A stretch of 64,000 bases of DNA from an uncultured Pirellula sp. (GTDB taxonomy: Bacteria; Planctomycetota; Planctomycetia; Pirellulales; Pirellulaceae), in the NCBI GenBank assembly GCA_903892355.1, contig CAITIE010000064.1, positions 186,001 to 250,000 of the forward strand, written 5' to 3'. The notes under the pieces are model-generated. The model did not search any database. It saw nothing but the letters and a program-made list of their open reading frames with translations, and was not told the origin of the DNA. Below, one piece after another: positions 46,138 to 55,404 of the stretch. The position numbers and the translations under genes are program-made. How positions within the stretch are numbered: the stretch's first letter is position 1; the number at the start of each line of letters is the position of its first letter.

Positions 46138-48489
46138 CTAGTATCTGGAATCGCGAATAGGTTTGACCATTCGGATGACATCGGCGCGATCGCGTTCATC
46201 GAAGATTTGTGCTAACAAGAAGCACTGGAGGGCTTGCATGAGTCTCGCGCACTGATTCATGACGACATCTTCGCGTCGATCCCGATTAGAAATAGGGGTG
46301 ATGTTGACGTGGATATGCGTCGCCAGTCTGATTTGGTTCTTCTCGCTTCCAGCCTTCATTTCCAGTTCGGTCAATTTGACCTGGACGCGGTGTTTTCCGA
46401 GACGCTGGTCGGCTTGACGCGTTAGCGGTGTGTTCCTGCAATCAATATCGAAGATGGCTTGGTTGAGTTCCACATGATTGACTTTGCCTTGGAACTCTTC
46501 GATGAATCCTCGAAGTTTCTCGAGGGTTACTTCCTTCGTGACGTTGGAAACCAGTTCCGCTTCCAATTTTGTCTTATTGGTGGACAACCCGACCCAGTCC
46601 AGCCAACTCGTAGGTTGCGAGAAAGTTTGGTAGTCTTTGTTTTTCAATTCCTCGAGCCCGATCGCGACGACGCGATCACGGCCGGATTCCTTCGCCATGA
46701 TCAAGCAGCGGTCGGCGCGGCCTAGCGAGGTTTCGTCGGTGTCGCCGAGTTGCACTACGGTTACGCCGAAGCTCGCCGTGATGCAACTGTTTCTAAGGTC
46801 AGCAATTGGCATTCGGCTCAGCTTGCTGCGAATCGATTCCGCGAGGTCTGTCGCTTCCTTCAAATCACAATTGGGGCAGAGCATCACGAACTCTTCACCA
46901 CCGTAGCGTGCTACCAAGTCGGTGGATCGGCATGATTCTTTAAGCAATTGAGCGAACATCCTTAATGCTGCATCACCCGCTTGATGCGAGAAGTTATCGT
47001 TGATGCGTTTGAAGAAATCGATGTCGCAGATGATGATCGCGCCTTGAGGCACACCGTCGATGTGCTGCTTTACAAATTCCGGAAGTTGGCGGTTGAGTTC
47101 GCCCCGATTGCAAACCTTGGTCAGTGGGTCCTGGCACGCGCGCTGATGGAGCGTCGCGATTTTCTCTTCGAGAGCAGCCGTTTCGCTGATGTCGTCGAGC
47201 AGCATCGCGCCCCCTACCAGGATTCCTTGTTCGTTGTTGACAGGAACCAACTCGAGCTTCAGATGCAAAAGATTCGAATCCGGCGTTTTGATCGAATACC
47301 GTCTTTCGCAGCGTTCGCCGGTGGTGATCAGCTCCACAAACGGACAATTCTCGTCGGCGATTTTGAAACCGTCTTTGTCTCGTAAGCCCGCGATGGCTGG
47401 AACCCAGAATTGTTGCAGCACCGCATTCGCTTTCTGACCCGTCATCCTCTCGGCAGCTTTATTCCACTGCAAGATCCGGAATTCGGTGTCTATAAAAATC
47501 ACTCCCTGCTGCATATTGTTCAGCATGTGCCGGTAAAAGCTGTCACTGAGCGTGTGATCGAGCGCGCTGGATTGAGCTGCGTACACGCTCTGAACTTCAG
47601 GGGTCGCTGCCGATTGGAAGTGCAAGAGCTGAGCCTGGGCTGGCAAGTTAATGGCCCAGCGTTTCCGAACCATCGCGTCGAGTTCGGGCCGAGGCCGTAG
47701 AACCAGTTCCGCAAAGGATGCGGTCAGCCGAGGATTGAACTGTGTCCCGCTGCATCGTACTAATTCCGCAACTGCCGCAGTCGGAGTTAGCGGCTCGCGA
47801 TATACCGAACGAGTTGTCATCGAATCATAGGCATCGATGATGTTGATCAAGCACGACGTCATGGTCGCAGCTTCGGATAGATCCACCCCCTTCAAATCAG
47901 AATAACGCTTGCCGACGCCCAAAATCGCTCTCTGCAGAGTCTCGGATCCCCCAGCAGAACGGACGATTTCAACGCCGACGTGCGGGTGCAAGTCCATCAT
48001 GGACTGCTCATGGTTGTTCAGCTTTTCCGATTTTTGCAGCACGCGATCGGGAATGCCTATTTTCCCAATCTCGTGAAGCAATCCGGCCAACTCGAGTAAC
48101 TGGAGCTGGTCTTCGCGGACCTCATAAGCCATCCCCCAAGCACTCGCTCTCATGGCGACACGAAGGGAATGGCTAGCGGATGGTCCGTACTTGGCCCTCA
48201 AAGCGATGTGCAACGATGAGACAATTCCAAATTTCGCATGGACTTGTTGGAGATCCCGCAATGGTGAATCGGAACCGCTTGGGTGCAATTCCGCTTTGCT
48301 CGGTTCCAACTCGGGTGGAGTTGAGGCTTCAACGATGTTCGCAGCAGTTCGATTCTCGATCGGTACCTTAGCAATCGGGGGCAATGCCGGTGAGGAACCA
48401 GGGGATGCTGCGCGGACCTTTCCCGTTTCACGACTTGGCTCGTGATTTTGATCAGGGATCTCAGGTGGGAGGACCGGGGTCTGCGTCAT
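46138..48489 (-). CDS. Diguanylate cyclase with degenerate HD-GYP and PAS domains
   Basis: A 783-residue cytoplasmic signalling protein, probably controlling cyclic di-GMP. Residues about 85-270 are an HD-GYP fold, but the HD pair is HE (LLHEIGKIGIPDRVL) and the HHE/GYP segment reads ILGVGKRYSDLKG, so phosphodiesterase activity is probably lost. A PAS domain follows (MQQGVIFIDTEFRILQWNKA, about 325). The GGDEF domain (about 435-595) has an intact YGGEEFVML active site and, five residues before it, RSTD, the RxxD inhibitory site for product binding. The last 180 residues (EAELVSNVTKEVTLEKLRGF, IRLATHIHVNITPISNRDRR) are an extra domain I do not recognise. The likely role is a c-di-GMP synthase whose HD-GYP-like part senses or scaffolds. 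Confidence 0.88.
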   Translation of the reverse strand: MTQTPVLPPEIPDQNHEPSRETGKVRAASPGSSPALPPIAKVPIENRTAANIVEASTPPELEPSKAELHPSGSDSPLRDLQQVHAKFGIVSSLHIALRAKYGPSASHSLRVAMRASAWGMAYEVREDQLQLLELAGLLHEIGKIGIPDRVLQKSEKLNNHEQSMMDLHPHVGVEIVRSAGGSETLQRAILGVGKRYSDLKGVDLSEAATMTSCLINIIDAYDSMTTRSVYREPLTPTAAVAELVRCSGTQFNPRLTASFAELVLRPRPELDAMVRKRWAINLPAQAQLLHFQSAATPEVQSVYAAQSSALDHTLSDSFYRHMLNNMQQGVIFIDTEFRILQWNKAAERMTGQKANAVLQQFWVPAIAGLRDKDGFKIADENCPFVELITTGERCERRYSIKTPDSNLLHLKLELVPVNNEQGILVGGAMLLDDISETAALEEKIATLHQRACQDPLTKVCNRGELNRQLPEFVKQHIDGVPQGAIIICDIDFFKRINDNFSHQAGDAALRMFAQLLKESCRSTDLVARYGGEEFVMLCPNCDLKEATDLAESIRSKLSRMPIADLRNSCITASFGVTVVQLGDTDETSLGRADRCLIMAKESGRDRVVAIGLEELKNKDYQTFSQPTSWLDWVGLSTNKTKLEAELVSNVTKEVTLEKLRGFIEEFQGKVNHVELNQAIFDIDCRNTPLTRQADQRLGKHRVQVKLTELEMKAGSEKNQIRLATHIHVNITPISNRDRREDVVMNQCARLMQALQCFLLAQIFDERDRADVIRMVKPIRDSRY

Positions 48490-48855
48490 CTATGTCAAAT
48501 TCGATAAAATGGTGTACACGGCGAGTGCATCCCCCTTACGGTTAATCGCGGTCGCCGTTGTACTTTTTCAACTCAGCAGAAGACTAGTTCACGGAAAACA
48601 ACCGCAAGAAAATCCAGGAAAGTCAAAGGATACGATGGGTAGAATGGTGAGGGGTTTTGTGTGCTGGAGCGATTTTTCCGACTTTGCCGGCACGGGGTTT
48701 TTACTCAATGGGCCTTCGAATCGGGTCCCAGGCCCCCGGCGTCCTGCTTTTCCATGCCCCTTCTCTGCAGTACCATGCGTTAGAGCCCCTGAGTAATTTT
48801 CCCTGAGAAACATCGCCGTTGGCCTCGAGTTAGAAACCTTATCGATAGCAAAAGC
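48490..48855. other. Intergenic region upstream of floA
   Basis: A 366-bp divergent spacer between the GGDEF gene and floA. A reading frame from 48509 to 48796 exists but its composition is not protein-like. A GGGCCT/AGGCCC hairpin (48710-48735) with a 14-nt loop lacks a T-run. No tRNA, other RNA or clear promoter is seen. Confidence 0.45.
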
Positions 48856-49893
48856 ATGAACCTTCTCGTCGTTATCAGTATCTTTGTCGCCGTCGCCGGA
48901 GCGATCCTATCTCTTATTGCAATCGCGATCTTCACTCGCTACTTCTGGCTGTGGATTCAGGCGGTGATGACCGGTGCCAAGGTAGGCGTGTTCGATTTGA
49001 TCGGAATGCTTTTCCGACGTGTCGATGCTCGAACCATTGTTCGTAGCAAGATTATGGCTGTTCAAGCCGGCATCAATGATCCTGATTTGACCACCAAAGC
49101 ACTCGAGGCACACTATTTGGCACGAGGCAATGTGCCTCAAGTCATCCGCGCGTTGATCGCTGCCAGAAAAAGCCGACAGATCACCCTTTCGTTCCGTGAA
49201 GCTGCAGCGATTGATCTCGCTGGCCGTAATGTCCTGGATGCGGTTCAGACCAGTGTCTATCCTAAGGTGATCGATTGCCCTCCTCGCAACAGCGCCAACC
49301 CGTTTCTCGATGCGATCGCCAAAGATGGTATCCAGTTGAAGGTTAAGGCTCGAGTGACCGTACGGGCTAACCTGCAACGATTGATCGGTGGTGCCACCGA
49401 AGAAACCATCATCGCTCGTGTCGGACAAGGAATCGTCTCGGCGATCGGCTCTTCGGATAGTCACAAGGTAGTTCTTGAAAACCCGGACGTGATTTCGAAG
49501 ACGGTTCTTGCAAGCAGACTCGACGACCAGACCGCGTTTGAAATCGTTTCGATCGATATCGCCGATATCGACGTGGGCGAAAATATCGGTGCGCGGTTGC
49601 AAGCCGATAGGGCCGAAGCGGACACTCGCGTCGCCCGCGCCAAGGCGGAAAGTCGCCGCGCCGAGGCGGTCGCGATCGAACAAGAAATGATCGCGAAAAT
49701 CGAAGAAAGTCGATCGGTCGTTGTAGCTTCCGAGGCATACGTTCCTGTTGCAATCGCGGAATCGCTCCAAACTGGGAAAATCAACGTGATGGATTATTAC
49801 AAGCTTAAGAACTTGACCGCGGACACGGAAATGCGACAAAGCATCGCTGGGACGAGTACCACCGGCCCAGCTGCAAATGCTCGAACCAATTAA
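48856..49893 (+). CDS. floA: Flotillin-like protein FloA
   Basis: FloA forms membrane microdomain scaffolds and affects protein diffusion, secretion and signalling at the membrane. The 345-residue protein has an N-terminal hydrophobic hairpin ([20 protein letters not shown] plus [17 protein letters not shown]) and then the family sequence: [26 protein letters not shown]-like [88 protein letters not shown] and the Ala/Glu-rich helix [20 protein letters not shown]. It matches FloA over its full length. The NfeD-like partner often found upstream is absent. The stop codon lies inside a tandem repeat. Confidence 0.95.
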   Translation: MNLLVVISIFVAVAGAILSLIAIAIFTRYFWLWIQAVMTGAKVGVFDLIGMLFRRVDARTIVRSKIMAVQAGINDPDLTTKALEAHYLARGNVPQVIRALIAARKSRQITLSFREAAAIDLAGRNVLDAVQTSVYPKVIDCPPRNSANPFLDAIAKDGIQLKVKARVTVRANLQRLIGGATEETIIARVGQGIVSAIGSSDSHKVVLENPDVISKTVLASRLDDQTAFEIVSIDIADIDVGENIGARLQADRAEADTRVARAKAESRRAEAVAIEQEMIAKIEESRSVVVASEAYVPVAIAESLQTGKINVMDYYKLKNLTADTEMRQSIAGTSTTGPAANARTN

Positions 49894-49954
49894 CCGATTG
49901 CCATTGGCATCCCATTAACCGATTGCCAATCGCACGACTTTAACTGAGTGCCAA
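49889..49954. repeat. 25-bp-period repeat, 2 exact cores plus 1 decayed, spanning the floA stop codon
   Basis: ATTAACCGATTGCCA is found at 49889-49903, including the floA stop codon TAA, and again at 49914-49928. A related TTAACTGAGTGCCAA follows at 49940-49954, reaching the start region of the next gene. Confidence 0.85.
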
Positions 49955-49977
49955 TGGCACTAGACACTGCGAACATC

Positions 49978-50529
49978 ATGAGCGACGAACTCGACGATTT
50001 CCTCCGTCAAGCTGCCCAGCGCCGGCAGCAGCGTCAGCAGCAGCGGGCGCAAGGGGGTAAGATTTCACCATTGAACCCGGCTGAGCAACCGCCGGCTCGA
50101 CCTCAACGGTCCGCACCGCAACCGGCCAGCTCTTCCCTTGGCAGCGCGAGTCCGTCAGCCTCGGATGCCAACGCTCGGACCGGAACTCCGATTCCTAAAG
50201 TCCGGACCTTGGAGCCAACCCTTGCAAACCGCCACGTCGAGAGCGATTTGTCCTATGCCGATGAACGCATGGAAGGCCACATCAAGGAAGTATTCCGTAC
50301 CGAGGGTTCGTTCAAACCTCTTTCGGATTCCAGCGGTCGGTCCAGCGACTTTTCGGCCTCCAGCAATTACTCGCCAGCTGATAATAAAGCCTCCTCGGAG
50401 TCCCCGACGGGTGCCCCTGCTTCGAAAGCGATGGTTTCCTCTGGGGATCTGATCTTCCAGCTTCGGCATCCCCAAACGTTGCGATTGGCCATCATCGCAC
50501 ACGAAGTTCTTCGCCGACCGTATCAGTAG
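49978..50529 (+). CDS. Small hydrophilic protein of unknown function
   Basis: The start chosen, ATG 49978 (183 aa), gives MSDELDDFLRQAAQRRQQR, which looks like a natural N-terminus; GTG 49948 and ATG 49954 are in frame upstream but fall in a repeat. The N-terminal 40 residues are a Gln/Arg-rich helix; the middle is Ser/Pro/Ala-rich and disordered; the last 20 residues (LRHPQTLRLAIIAHEVLRRP) form a conserved-looking hydrophobic helix. There is no signal peptide. It follows floA by 84 bp on the same strand and may be co-transcribed with it, so a membrane-associated or scaffold-related role is conceivable, without direct evidence. Confidence 0.7.
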   Translation: MSDELDDFLRQAAQRRQQRQQQRAQGGKISPLNPAEQPPARPQRSAPQPASSSLGSASPSASDANARTGTPIPKVRTLEPTLANRHVESDLSYADERMEGHIKEVFRTEGSFKPLSDSSGRSSDFSASSNYSPADNKASSESPTGAPASKAMVSSGDLIFQLRHPQTLRLAIIAHEVLRRPYQ

Positions 50530-50634
50530 TGCCAGTTCGCTCCGCGGTCGAAGGCAACTCGTATTCGCCGTATTTGCCGCCACGGTAATTCCTTCATTGA
50601 AAAATACGCCAACAGCTACTCGTTGCATCCATCC

Positions 50635-51057
50635 ATGCCTCAGCCTTTGATTCAACCTGATTTTTCCTTGAGTGCCAACGGGTTGCTCCCGGCCATCGCA
50701 CAAGACGTCTCGAGTGGAAAAGTCCTTATGTTGGCGTGGATGAATCAAGAGGCATATCTGGAAACAGTTTCTTCTGGGTTTGCGACTTACTTTAGTCGAT
50801 CGAGGAACAAGCTTTGGCGCAAAGGGGAGGAGAGCGGCCACAGGCAGCGTGTGGTCGAAATCCGGATCGATTGCGACGCGGATACGATCTTGGTAGTGGT
50901 CGAGCAAACCGGTGCGGCGTGCCACGAAGGGTACGCAAGCTGTTTTTTCCGAGTCCTGAAAGCGGATAACTTCACGGTCGATCAGCCTCTGCTGGTCGAT
51001 CCCCATTCCGTCTACCAAACTGGCTCTTCCAGCCATCGTCCCTCCAACAGCGGTTGA
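50635..51057 (+). CDS. hisI: Phosphoribosyl-AMP cyclohydrolase
   Basis: HisI opens the purine ring of phosphoribosyl-AMP in the third step of histidine synthesis, as a zinc-dependent dimer. ATG 50635 gives a 140-residue protein: [20 protein letters not shown] with MNQEA (about 30), [19 protein letters not shown] (about 56), the metal-ligand segment [20 protein letters not shown] and [12 protein letters not shown] with the conserved Cys and His. The fused HisE domain seen in enteric bacteria is absent, which is common outside that group. mutM follows after 21 bp on the same strand. Other his genes are not in the window. Confidence 0.93.
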   Translation: MPQPLIQPDFSLSANGLLPAIAQDVSSGKVLMLAWMNQEAYLETVSSGFATYFSRSRNKLWRKGEESGHRQRVVEIRIDCDADTILVVVEQTGAACHEGYASCFFRVLKADNFTVDQPLLVDPHSVYQTGSSSHRPSNSG

Positions 51058-51078
51058 TCTCCTCCGAAAGTTGCCTCG

Positions 51079-51933
51079 ATGCCAGAGCTACCCGAAGTGG
51101 AAACCATGCGGCGTGGATTGTTGCCGACGATCGGTGGCTCCATCACCCGCATCGAGTTTCCAGAGATCCCCTATCGGCCGATCCAGATGACCCCGGCGGC
51201 GATCGATTGGCATGCGCGATTGCGTGGCAAGCGAATCGTTGCGGTGGATCGCATCGCAAAACGAGTCTTGGTACGGATCAACACCGGGGACTCGATCGTG
51301 ATGCAACCAAAGATGGCCGGCCTCGCTCTCATTGCCGATCCACCCTCTGCCGAGCACACTCGCTTAGTGGTCTACGTTGCTGAGGCCAAGTGCGATCGCT
51401 TCATTTATTGGGACCGTCGCGGTCTCGGGACCATCCATCTTTGGACGGCTCAGCAATGCGAGGAACATCTCGGTCCGGATTCTCTAGGACCCGATGCATT
51501 GGCGATCACAGCCGACGATTTCATCGATCGGCTCCGAAGGATTAAACGCCAAGTCAAACCGGCGTTGCTCGATCAGAAATTGGTTGCGGGCGTCGGTAAC
51601 TTGTATGCCTCGGAAATCCTCCATCAAGCCAAAGTGCATCCCGAACAAATATGCGAATCCCTTTCGAAGCCGCAGTGGCAACGTATCTACCAAGCCATGC
51701 GCTGTATCTTGCTGGAAGCGATCGAGAACGAAGGCTCTACGCTTGGCGATGGCACGTACCGAAATGCGATCAATGGCGAGGGACAATACCAAAATCATCA
51801 TCGTGTTTACGCGCGCGATGGGGAGCGATGCCAAACGTGCAATGCGTCAAAAATCGTTCGCATTGTGCAAACGCAGCGCAGCACATTCTATTGCCCACGC
51901 TGCCAGCGCCTGGGCCAATCCCGAAGCAAATGA
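51079..51933 (+). CDS. mutM: Formamidopyrimidine-DNA glycosylase
   Basis: MutM removes oxidised purines such as 8-oxoguanine from DNA and nicks the abasic site. The N-terminus PELPEVETMRRGL has the catalytic proline and glutamate directly after the initiator Met. The segment with the usual LGMSG reads QPKMAGLAL. The H2TH domain contains KPALLDQKLVAGVGNLYASE and the zinc finger is CQTCNASK to YCPRCQRLGQ, with four cysteines, so the protein is complete. At 284 residues it is close to the usual 270-280. It is probably in one transcript with hisI. An Nei-type specificity cannot be excluded, but the start and finger favour MutM. Confidence 0.92.
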   Translation: MPELPEVETMRRGLLPTIGGSITRIEFPEIPYRPIQMTPAAIDWHARLRGKRIVAVDRIAKRVLVRINTGDSIVMQPKMAGLALIADPPSAEHTRLVVYVAEAKCDRFIYWDRRGLGTIHLWTAQQCEEHLGPDSLGPDALAITADDFIDRLRRIKRQVKPALLDQKLVAGVGNLYASEILHQAKVHPEQICESLSKPQWQRIYQAMRCILLEAIENEGSTLGDGTYRNAINGEGQYQNHHRVYARDGERCQTCNASKIVRIVQTQRSTFYCPRCQRLGQSRSK

Positions 51934-52054
51934 TCTCGCTCGGGCGATAGCATTCGGAGGTGTTCTTCTCGCTTGTCCTTCGATGGTATCGCCATGGGCT
52001 CTCACTATGTGCTACGAATTGGGGTTGTTGGTTCTCGGAAAGTAATGGTCGGAG

Positions 52055-52060
52055 TACAAT
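52055..52060 (+). promoter_or_regulatory. Candidate -10 upstream of the PSD1-type gene
   Basis: TACAAT (5 of 6 matches to -10) followed by AAA lies 51 bp before ATG 52112, but no convincing -35 is found at 16-18 bp. Confidence 0.25.
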
Positions 52061-52111
52061 AAAGGCTCCTCCATTCCTCCCCTCCCCTTCGCAAGCCAAT
52101 TGGTACGAACC

Positions 52112-55100
52112 ATGCTCCGCCAGGCTCGATTCGGTGTTCTGCGAGTTTTGACCGCTATTTACGTGATTGGATTCCCCGTTTTTTGGGGATCCCCGGGTTC
52201 TAGCTTTGCCCAGGAAGCAACGGCCCAGGAAGCAACGGCCCAGGAAACAACGGCCCAGGAAACAACGATTGAGTTCAATCGCGACATCCGACCGATCTTG
52301 TCCGAATACTGCTTTGCCTGCCACGGTCCTGACAAGAACGCCAGGCAAGCCGATTTAAGACTTGACGACCGAGAAGCGGCTGTTTCCAGCGGTGCCATCG
52401 TCGAAGGGGATGCCGCCGCAAGCATGATCATCGAGCGGATACTCACTGAGGACCCTGATCAGGTGATGCCACCTCCGAAAACAGGTAAAAAGATTTCGTC
52501 GGAGCAGTTGGAGTTGCTCAAGCGGTGGATCGAGTCTGGAGCTACCTACCAACCTCATTGGGCCTTTGTTCCGACCCGCCGTGATCTACAACCCCCTTCG
52601 GCGTCGCAACGGGAACCATGGGGACGCAATCCGATCGATGCTTATGCGTATCAAAAGATGTTAGAGCATGGGTTGCAACCGGCCCAAGAAACTTCCGCGC
52701 TGCGTTGGTTGCGTCGCGTTCGACTCGATCTTACGGGGTTACCCCCAACGATCGACGAAGTTCGCGAAGTGATGGGGAATGAATCCGAGGGAACCCGTGA
52801 AGCGATCGTCGATCGTCTTCTCGCGTCCGATGCCTATGCGGAACGGATGGCGAATATGTGGCTCGATGTGGCTCGCTATGCCGACACGTTCGGTTACCAA
52901 GCGGACGTCAATATGAATGTTTGGCCATGGCGGGACTGGGTGATTCGGGCTTTCCAATCGAACTTGCCCTACGACCAGTTCGTCCTTTGGCAACTCGCCG
53001 GGGATTTGTTGCCGAACGCGACGTCCGACCAAAAGTTAGCGACGGCCTTCAATCGTTTGCATCGACAAACCAACGAAGGAGGCAGCATCGAGGAGGAGTT
53101 TCGTCAAGTCTACATCGCTGATCGAACGGTCACGGCCGGAACTGCGTTCCTGGGGCTGACGCTCGAGTGCTCTCGCTGCCACGATCACAAGTACGATCCG
53201 ATTTCGCAACGCGACTTTTACTCATTCGCCTCTTACTTTGCAGACATCGATGAGCATGGGCTCTATTCGCACTTCACCCAAGCCACCCCGACTCCTGCAT
53301 TGAATCTCTACACCGGAGATCAAAAGGAAAAGCACGAAGAACTACTGCGGAAAATTCTAGATGCTGAGAAGCGATTGGCTCAAGTAGTCGAACTCGGCAA
53401 AAAAGGCCAGTTGGAGCGTCCAAACGGTAATCTCGCCAACGAGGCTGAGACGTTTGCAACACCGTCAGCGACATGGTCGTTTCCTTTGGATGGTTCGGAA
53501 CCAGGATTGTTCGCAAGCGCAACTCGATTCAATGGCGATGACGCCGTGAGTTTTCCGCTGAATCGAACCGCTCCCGAGGATCCCACGAAAACGGTCCAAT
53601 GGCAAATGGGACGCGAGACGCCATTTTCTATAAGTCTCTGGGTGCGTCCCGCCCAACATGCCAGTCGAGTCGTAATCGCGCATCAAAGTGTAGCGGCCGA
53701 AGACGCTGCGTTTCGTGGAATGCAGTTGGTGCTAGAAAATGGAAAACCTCAATTTTCCTTGATCCATTTCTGGCCAGGAAATGCCATTCGCGTCGAGGCG
53801 ATCGATCCAATTCCTGTGAATACGTGGACTCAACTCGGGGTGCGTTACGATGGCAGCAGCACTGCGGCAGGAATTACCCTCTTCGTCGATGGTAAATCGG
53901 TTCCCGCCGTGGTCGTGCGCGATCAATTGACGCGAGACTTCCGCTACCGAGGTGCCTGGGGGGATTCGAACGCTGGAAGCGTCCAGATCAGTTTGGGGGC
54001 TCGATTCCGCGACATCGGTTTCCGAGATGGGTGTATCGATGAGCTTCAAATCTTTGATTGGCCTCTTTCGAACGCGGAAATGGCGTCCCTGTTCAATCGA
54101 TCTCCGGATCGAAATGACGATCCGAAGAAAGAACTATTGCAATGGGTTGCGGAACGTTGGGATCCTTTCCAATTACGAGGGATCCCGGAATACGATCGCG
54201 CGGTTGAGGAATTGCAGGTTTTGCGCCGAGACGAGAACGAATGGATCTCGTCCGTTCGGCAGATCATGACGATGGCCCAAGCGGTACAGCCTCGAACGAC
54301 TCGTATTTTGGAGCGTGGAGCTTACGACGCACCCCGCGATGAGGTTTCCCCGCAACCGTTTGTGAAGTTGGCTCGGATAGATTCTCGCGACCCAAAGGAA
54401 GCGAGTTCCCCAGATCGATTGGAGTTGGCACGTTGGGTTATCTCGGATGGTAATCCTCTGACCAGTCGCGTCGCGGTGAATCGTTTTTGGTCGATTTTTT
54501 TCGGCCGAGGGATCGTCGCGAGTCTTGAGGATTTCGGTAGCCAGGGACAAGTCCCAACGCATCCGGAACTATTGGATTGGCTCGCTAACGACTTTCAGAG
54601 CAACGGATGGGATGTCAAGCGTCTATGCAAACAGATCGTTCTGTCCTCGACCTATCGCCAATCATCGACGCCCCAGAATATCGCGTGGGAAACAAGCGAT
54701 CCGGACAACCGTTGGCTGGCTCGCGGCCCACGCCATCGGCTTTCGGCCGAACAAGTTCGTGATGCAGCGCTTGCGGCGACAGGGTTGTTGGTGCAGACCG
54801 TTGGCGGACCTAGTGTTATGCCTTATCAACCTGCAGGGCTATGGGAGGAAGCAGGTACCGGAAAATCGTACCAGCAGGCATCTGGAGATGGCCTGTATCG
54901 GCGTAGCATGTATACCTTCTGGAGGCGAACCGCACCACCGCCGAGCATGCTCGCTTTTGATGCTACTAGCCGTGAAACCTGCACCGCGCGACGCGAAACC
55001 ACCACGACTCCTCTTCAGGCTCTCGTGCTGCTCAACGATCCTCAATACATCGAAGCGGCCAGAGTGATTGCTCAGGCGTCCATCAAGTCCTACCCTCAAG

Positions 55101-55354
55101 CCGAACAGGAACGATTCCAGGAACTCGCCTTACGATTGCTGGCGAGACCGCTGAACGATCGGGAACTCCCTGTTGTTGAGCAAGCCTATCGAGAACAGAT
55201 GGCTTATTTCCAAGCCAATCCGGAAGGAGCCAAAGCGTTCCTCGGTATTGGTGAGAAACCTGTCGACGCCACTTTGGATGCAAACGATGTTGCGGCGACC
55301 ACGGTGGTGGCCGAGACATTGATGTGTTTCGATGATTTTGTCATGAAACGATAA
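52112..55354 (+). CDS. Planctomycete cytochrome C-type (PSD1) DUF1549/DUF1553 protein with LamG-like domain
   Basis: A long exported protein (1080 aa from ATG 52112; TTG 52100 is a weaker alternative). After a signal peptide ending GSSFA comes a four-fold AQEAT/AQETT repeat, then a cytochrome-type module: EFNRDIRPILSEYCFACHGP (single CxxCH haem-binding motif, about residue 66). DUF1549-type sequence follows (LRRVRLDLTGLPPTIDEV, MWLDVARYADTFGYQAD, LPYDQFVLWQLAGDLLPN, FLGLTLECSRCHDHKYDPIS). A LamG/concanavalin-like domain (ISLWVRP to VQISLGARF) separates it from DUF1553-type sequence (ARWVISDGNPLTSRVAVNRF, RDAALAATGLL, TTPLQALVLLNDPQYIEAAR). The family is typical of planctomycetes and of unsolved function, perhaps polysaccharide processing. 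It precedes a DUF1501 gene, its usual partner. Confidence 0.93.
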   Translation: MLRQARFGVLRVLTAIYVIGFPVFWGSPGSSFAQEATAQEATAQETTAQETTIEFNRDIRPILSEYCFACHGPDKNARQADLRLDDREAAVSSGAIVEGDAAASMIIERILTEDPDQVMPPPKTGKKISSEQLELLKRWIESGATYQPHWAFVPTRRDLQPPSASQREPWGRNPIDAYAYQKMLEHGLQPAQETSALRWLRRVRLDLTGLPPTIDEVREVMGNESEGTREAIVDRLLASDAYAERMANMWLDVARYADTFGYQADVNMNVWPWRDWVIRAFQSNLPYDQFVLWQLAGDLLPNATSDQKLATAFNRLHRQTNEGGSIEEEFRQVYIADRTVTAGTAFLGLTLECSRCHDHKYDPISQRDFYSFASYFADIDEHGLYSHFTQATPTPALNLYTGDQKEKHEELLRKILDAEKRLAQVVELGKKGQLERPNGNLANEAETFATPSATWSFPLDGSEPGLFASATRFNGDDAVSFPLNRTAPEDPTKTVQWQMGRETPFSISLWVRPAQHASRVVIAHQSVAAEDAAFRGMQLVLENGKPQFSLIHFWPGNAIRVEAIDPIPVNTWTQLGVRYDGSSTAAGITLFVDGKSVPAVVVRDQLTRDFRYRGAWGDSNAGSVQISLGARFRDIGFRDGCIDELQIFDWPLSNAEMASLFNRSPDRNDDPKKELLQWVAERWDPFQLRGIPEYDRAVEELQVLRRDENEWISSVRQIMTMAQAVQPRTTRILERGAYDAPRDEVSPQPFVKLARIDSRDPKEASSPDRLELARWVISDGNPLTSRVAVNRFWSIFFGRGIVASLEDFGSQGQVPTHPELLDWLANDFQSNGWDVKRLCKQIVLSSTYRQSSTPQNIAWETSDPDNRWLARGPRHRLSAEQVRDAALAATGLLVQTVGGPSVMPYQPAGLWEEAGTGKSYQQASGDGLYRRSMYTFWRRTAPPPSMLAFDATSRETCTARRETTTTPLQALVLLNDPQYIEAARVIAQASIKSYPQAEQERFQELALRLLARPLNDRELPVVEQAYREQMAYFQANPEGAKAFLGIGEKPVDATLDANDVAATTVVAETLMCFDDFVMKR
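52208..52267. repeat. 15-bp tandem repeat x4 in the PSD1-type gene
   Basis: Four adjacent copies of GCCCAGGAARCAACG at 52208, 52223, 52238 and 52253. The first two are identical and the last two are identical, differing from the first pair at one position, which suggests two rounds of duplication. Encodes AQEAT, AQEAT, AQETT, AQETT. Confidence 0.95.
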
Positions 55355-55404
55355 TCGAACTTTTGTGTTGCTTGTCAGAGCCATATTTATTCCATCGAAA
55401 TTCC

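Noticed and set aside
48710..48735. tRNA-like TTCGAATC within a hairpin
   Set aside because: No acceptor, D or anticodon arms can be folded around it, and there is no T-arm stem of the right form.
48509..48796. 95-codon frame upstream of floA
   Set aside because: The composition is not protein-like (Pro/Cys/Arg-rich end) and no motif or ribosome binding site supports it.
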